Program-made: the position numbers and the translations under genes
Assembly (NCBI GenBank): GCA_018881555.1
Contig: JACAXG010000130.1
Span: forward strand, 2,303,848-2,367,847
Length of the DNA stretch: 64,000 bases
Source of the DNA: Amblyornis subalaris
Taxonomy: Eukaryota > Chordata > Aves > Passeriformes > Ptilonorhynchidae
Reading direction: 5' to 3'
In this document: piece after piece, positions 62,937 through 64,000 of the stretch
Layout of the letters: each line of letters starts with the position of its first letter
How positions within the stretch are numbered: the first letter of the stretch is position 1
The notes under the pieces: generated by a model
Told to the model about the DNA's origin: nothing
Database searches by the model: none
Seen by the model: the letters and a program-made list of their open reading frames with translations, nothing else

Positions 62937-62950
62937 CGGTGACGTCACCG
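62937..62950. promoter_or_regulatory. CRE within a 14-bp palindrome
   Basis: CGGTGACGTCACCG is a perfect palindrome centred on TGACGTCA (62940-62947), the consensus CREB/ATF site. It lies in the upstream part of the CpG island, roughly 240 bp from the donor of candidate first exon A, a usual place for a functional CRE. CpG content makes it methylation-sensitive. Confidence 0.75.
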
Positions 62951-63060
62951 CCGTCGCTCCCCACAATGCTGGCGGTGGTGGCGAACCGGGAACGGGCAGG
63001 GGAACTGTGGAGCTCGCTGCAGGACCGGCGCCCGCGCCCCACGGCCACCCCTGGGCTAGG

Positions 63061-64000
63061 AAAAGTTCTGAACAGTCCACGTTCTTCAAACAGCGACAGA
63101 AAGTTCCAGTCGGCATTGGGTCATTTTTTAATGACTATCGGTCGGGGGAGAAACAAAGTTGGCCACCTTAATAACCTACACTAATTCTCATACGGCAGAT
63201 AAGGTTCAGGTTAAAAAAAATTAATATAGCAACAATAGAATCTATGGTAGAAACAACTGCCATCTACGAAAAAAAGAAAAGCGATCCATTTCTAAAAGAG
63301 GAGACATTTTAAAGAAGCCTAGCAAATCAGTGGAAGCAATGTTCAACTTTTACGTTCTTGAAGTACTAGATAAATTCAAGTAAAGCATGCAACGAGGGTG
63401 GCGGACTTAAATTAAAATTAAGGGAAAGTATTAACATTCACCAGCTACTGACACAAGAATTAAAATAAAAAATAAATCTTTTAAATACCAATGTTCTCAC
63501 CTTGCCTAAAACAACCCATAGAGGTTATTTGTAGAAAAGTAAAAGCTGTGCTTCCTTACACCAACCCTTTGCACTACACACATGGTATCCTCCTTTTTTT
63601 TTTTTTTCTTTCTTTGGCACAGTCTCAAACTCAAGCAGGGTTAAAGTACACTGCAAGAGCCAAAGGACTGCTCCCTACAAACCATAACACTAAAAAGTTA
63701 TATCACAGCGCAATGAAGAAAATCTAAGTGATTTCCGCATGAGTTAAGTAAAACGTACTTTCAAAATTCAAGAATACATACAGCTTGTTATCCTTGTTAA
63801 ATACTACATGTAAGCATTTTGAAAATCAACAATATTTCTAAATACAGCAGATCTACACATAAAGAAATATGCATATGTAGAAAGATGCCATTGTTTTCTA
63901 TTTCCTCTTCAGCCACTGGCTGTGATTTTAATTGTGCTGGAGGATCTTCATTAGTATTAACACATGGGGAGATTTCACAAAGCTGCTTCATTAGGAAAAA
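63061..64000. other. Sequence upstream of the presumed BAZ2B promoter, nothing recognised
   Basis: AT-rich sequence right of the CpG island. A CCAAT box on the minus strand (ATTGG at 63115-63119 on plus) could serve BAZ2B. A 14-base T run lies at 63594-63607. A minus-strand donor-like site (GCAAG|GTGAGAAC, near 63498) has no convincing acceptor. No divergent gene is identified on the plus strand. Confidence 0.45.

Larger units (their letters stand above)
61960..63060 (-). promoter_or_regulatory. CpG island, presumed BAZ2B promoter
   Basis: About 1.1 kb of very GC- and CpG-rich DNA with sharp borders to AT-rich sequence, the hallmark of a TATA-less vertebrate promoter. Features include GC boxes (GGGGCGGGG at 62842-62850), a CRE at 62940-62947, a G-quadruplex/Z-DNA-prone core (62823-62880) and two minus-strand splice donors typical of first exons. 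It is the only CpG island in the window and lies upstream of the BAZ2B coding exon on the correct strand. The exact start site cannot be read; the region between about 62,710 and 63,040 is most likely. Long GC-rich open frames on both strands here are composition artefacts. Confidence 0.82.

Noticed and set aside
62530..63171. 213-codon plus-strand open frame in the CpG island
   Set aside because: Composition-driven: low stop frequency in GC-rich DNA, Arg/Ala/Gly/Pro-rich translation, and overlapping open frames on both strands. No domain or splice evidence.
1..64000. CRISPR arrays, tRNA, rRNA or bacterial-type operons
   Set aside because: No regularly spaced repeats, no cloverleaf-compatible A/B box pairs noticed, and base composition and repeats are those of a bird genome.

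Overview
The window looks like a piece of a bird genome. It has an AT-rich vertebrate-type background, about eleven fragments of CR1 retrotransposons with the typical avian 3' end (AGAATCACAGAAT-like, seen in reverse complement), one probable avian endogenous-retrovirus solo LTR, and one sharply bounded CpG island. About fifty isolated single N bases are scattered through it. There are no bacterial-type genes, CRISPR arrays, rRNA or tRNA genes that I can support.

One protein gene is recognisable: BAZ2B (bromodomain adjacent to zinc finger domain 2B), on the minus strand. Its first coding exon is at 4384-4539, with the ATG at 4537-4535. It encodes a Ser/Thr-rich N-terminus starting MESGERL and ending SSTINTC, closely matching my memory of vertebrate BAZ2B. 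The presumed promoter is the CpG island at about 61.96-63.06 kb. It has GC boxes, a perfect palindromic CRE, a second perfect CRE at its left edge, and two consensus minus-strand 5' splice sites (exon ends at 62702 and 62526) that could close alternative non-coding first exons. The 58 kb between promoter and first coding exon would then be a giant 5'-UTR intron. The rest of BAZ2B (TAM/MBD, DDT, PHD and bromodomain) must lie left of position 1.

Reading the minus strand through the intron for paired strong splice sites gives four candidate non-coding 5'-UTR exons (35055-35097, 20304-20327, 17358-17412, 11256-11315). It also gives one candidate in-frame coding cassette exon (2268-2339, 72 nt, symmetric phase 1) downstream of the first coding exon. 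These rest on splice-site reading alone and need RNA evidence.

Layout on the + strand: 1-4383 is BAZ2B intron with the candidate cassette exon; 4384-4539 is the first coding exon; 4540-61.9 kb is the giant intron with CR1 copies, a solo LTR, low-complexity tracts and a few unexplained blocks; 61.96-63.06 kb is the CpG-island promoter; 63.06-64 kb is upstream sequence with nothing recognised. Ten of the eleven CR1 fragments share the BAZ2B orientation. I found no wholly novel system. The most checkable points are the cassette exon, the 5'-UTR exons, the paired CREs and a nested CR1-in-CR1 insertion with a 5-bp duplication.
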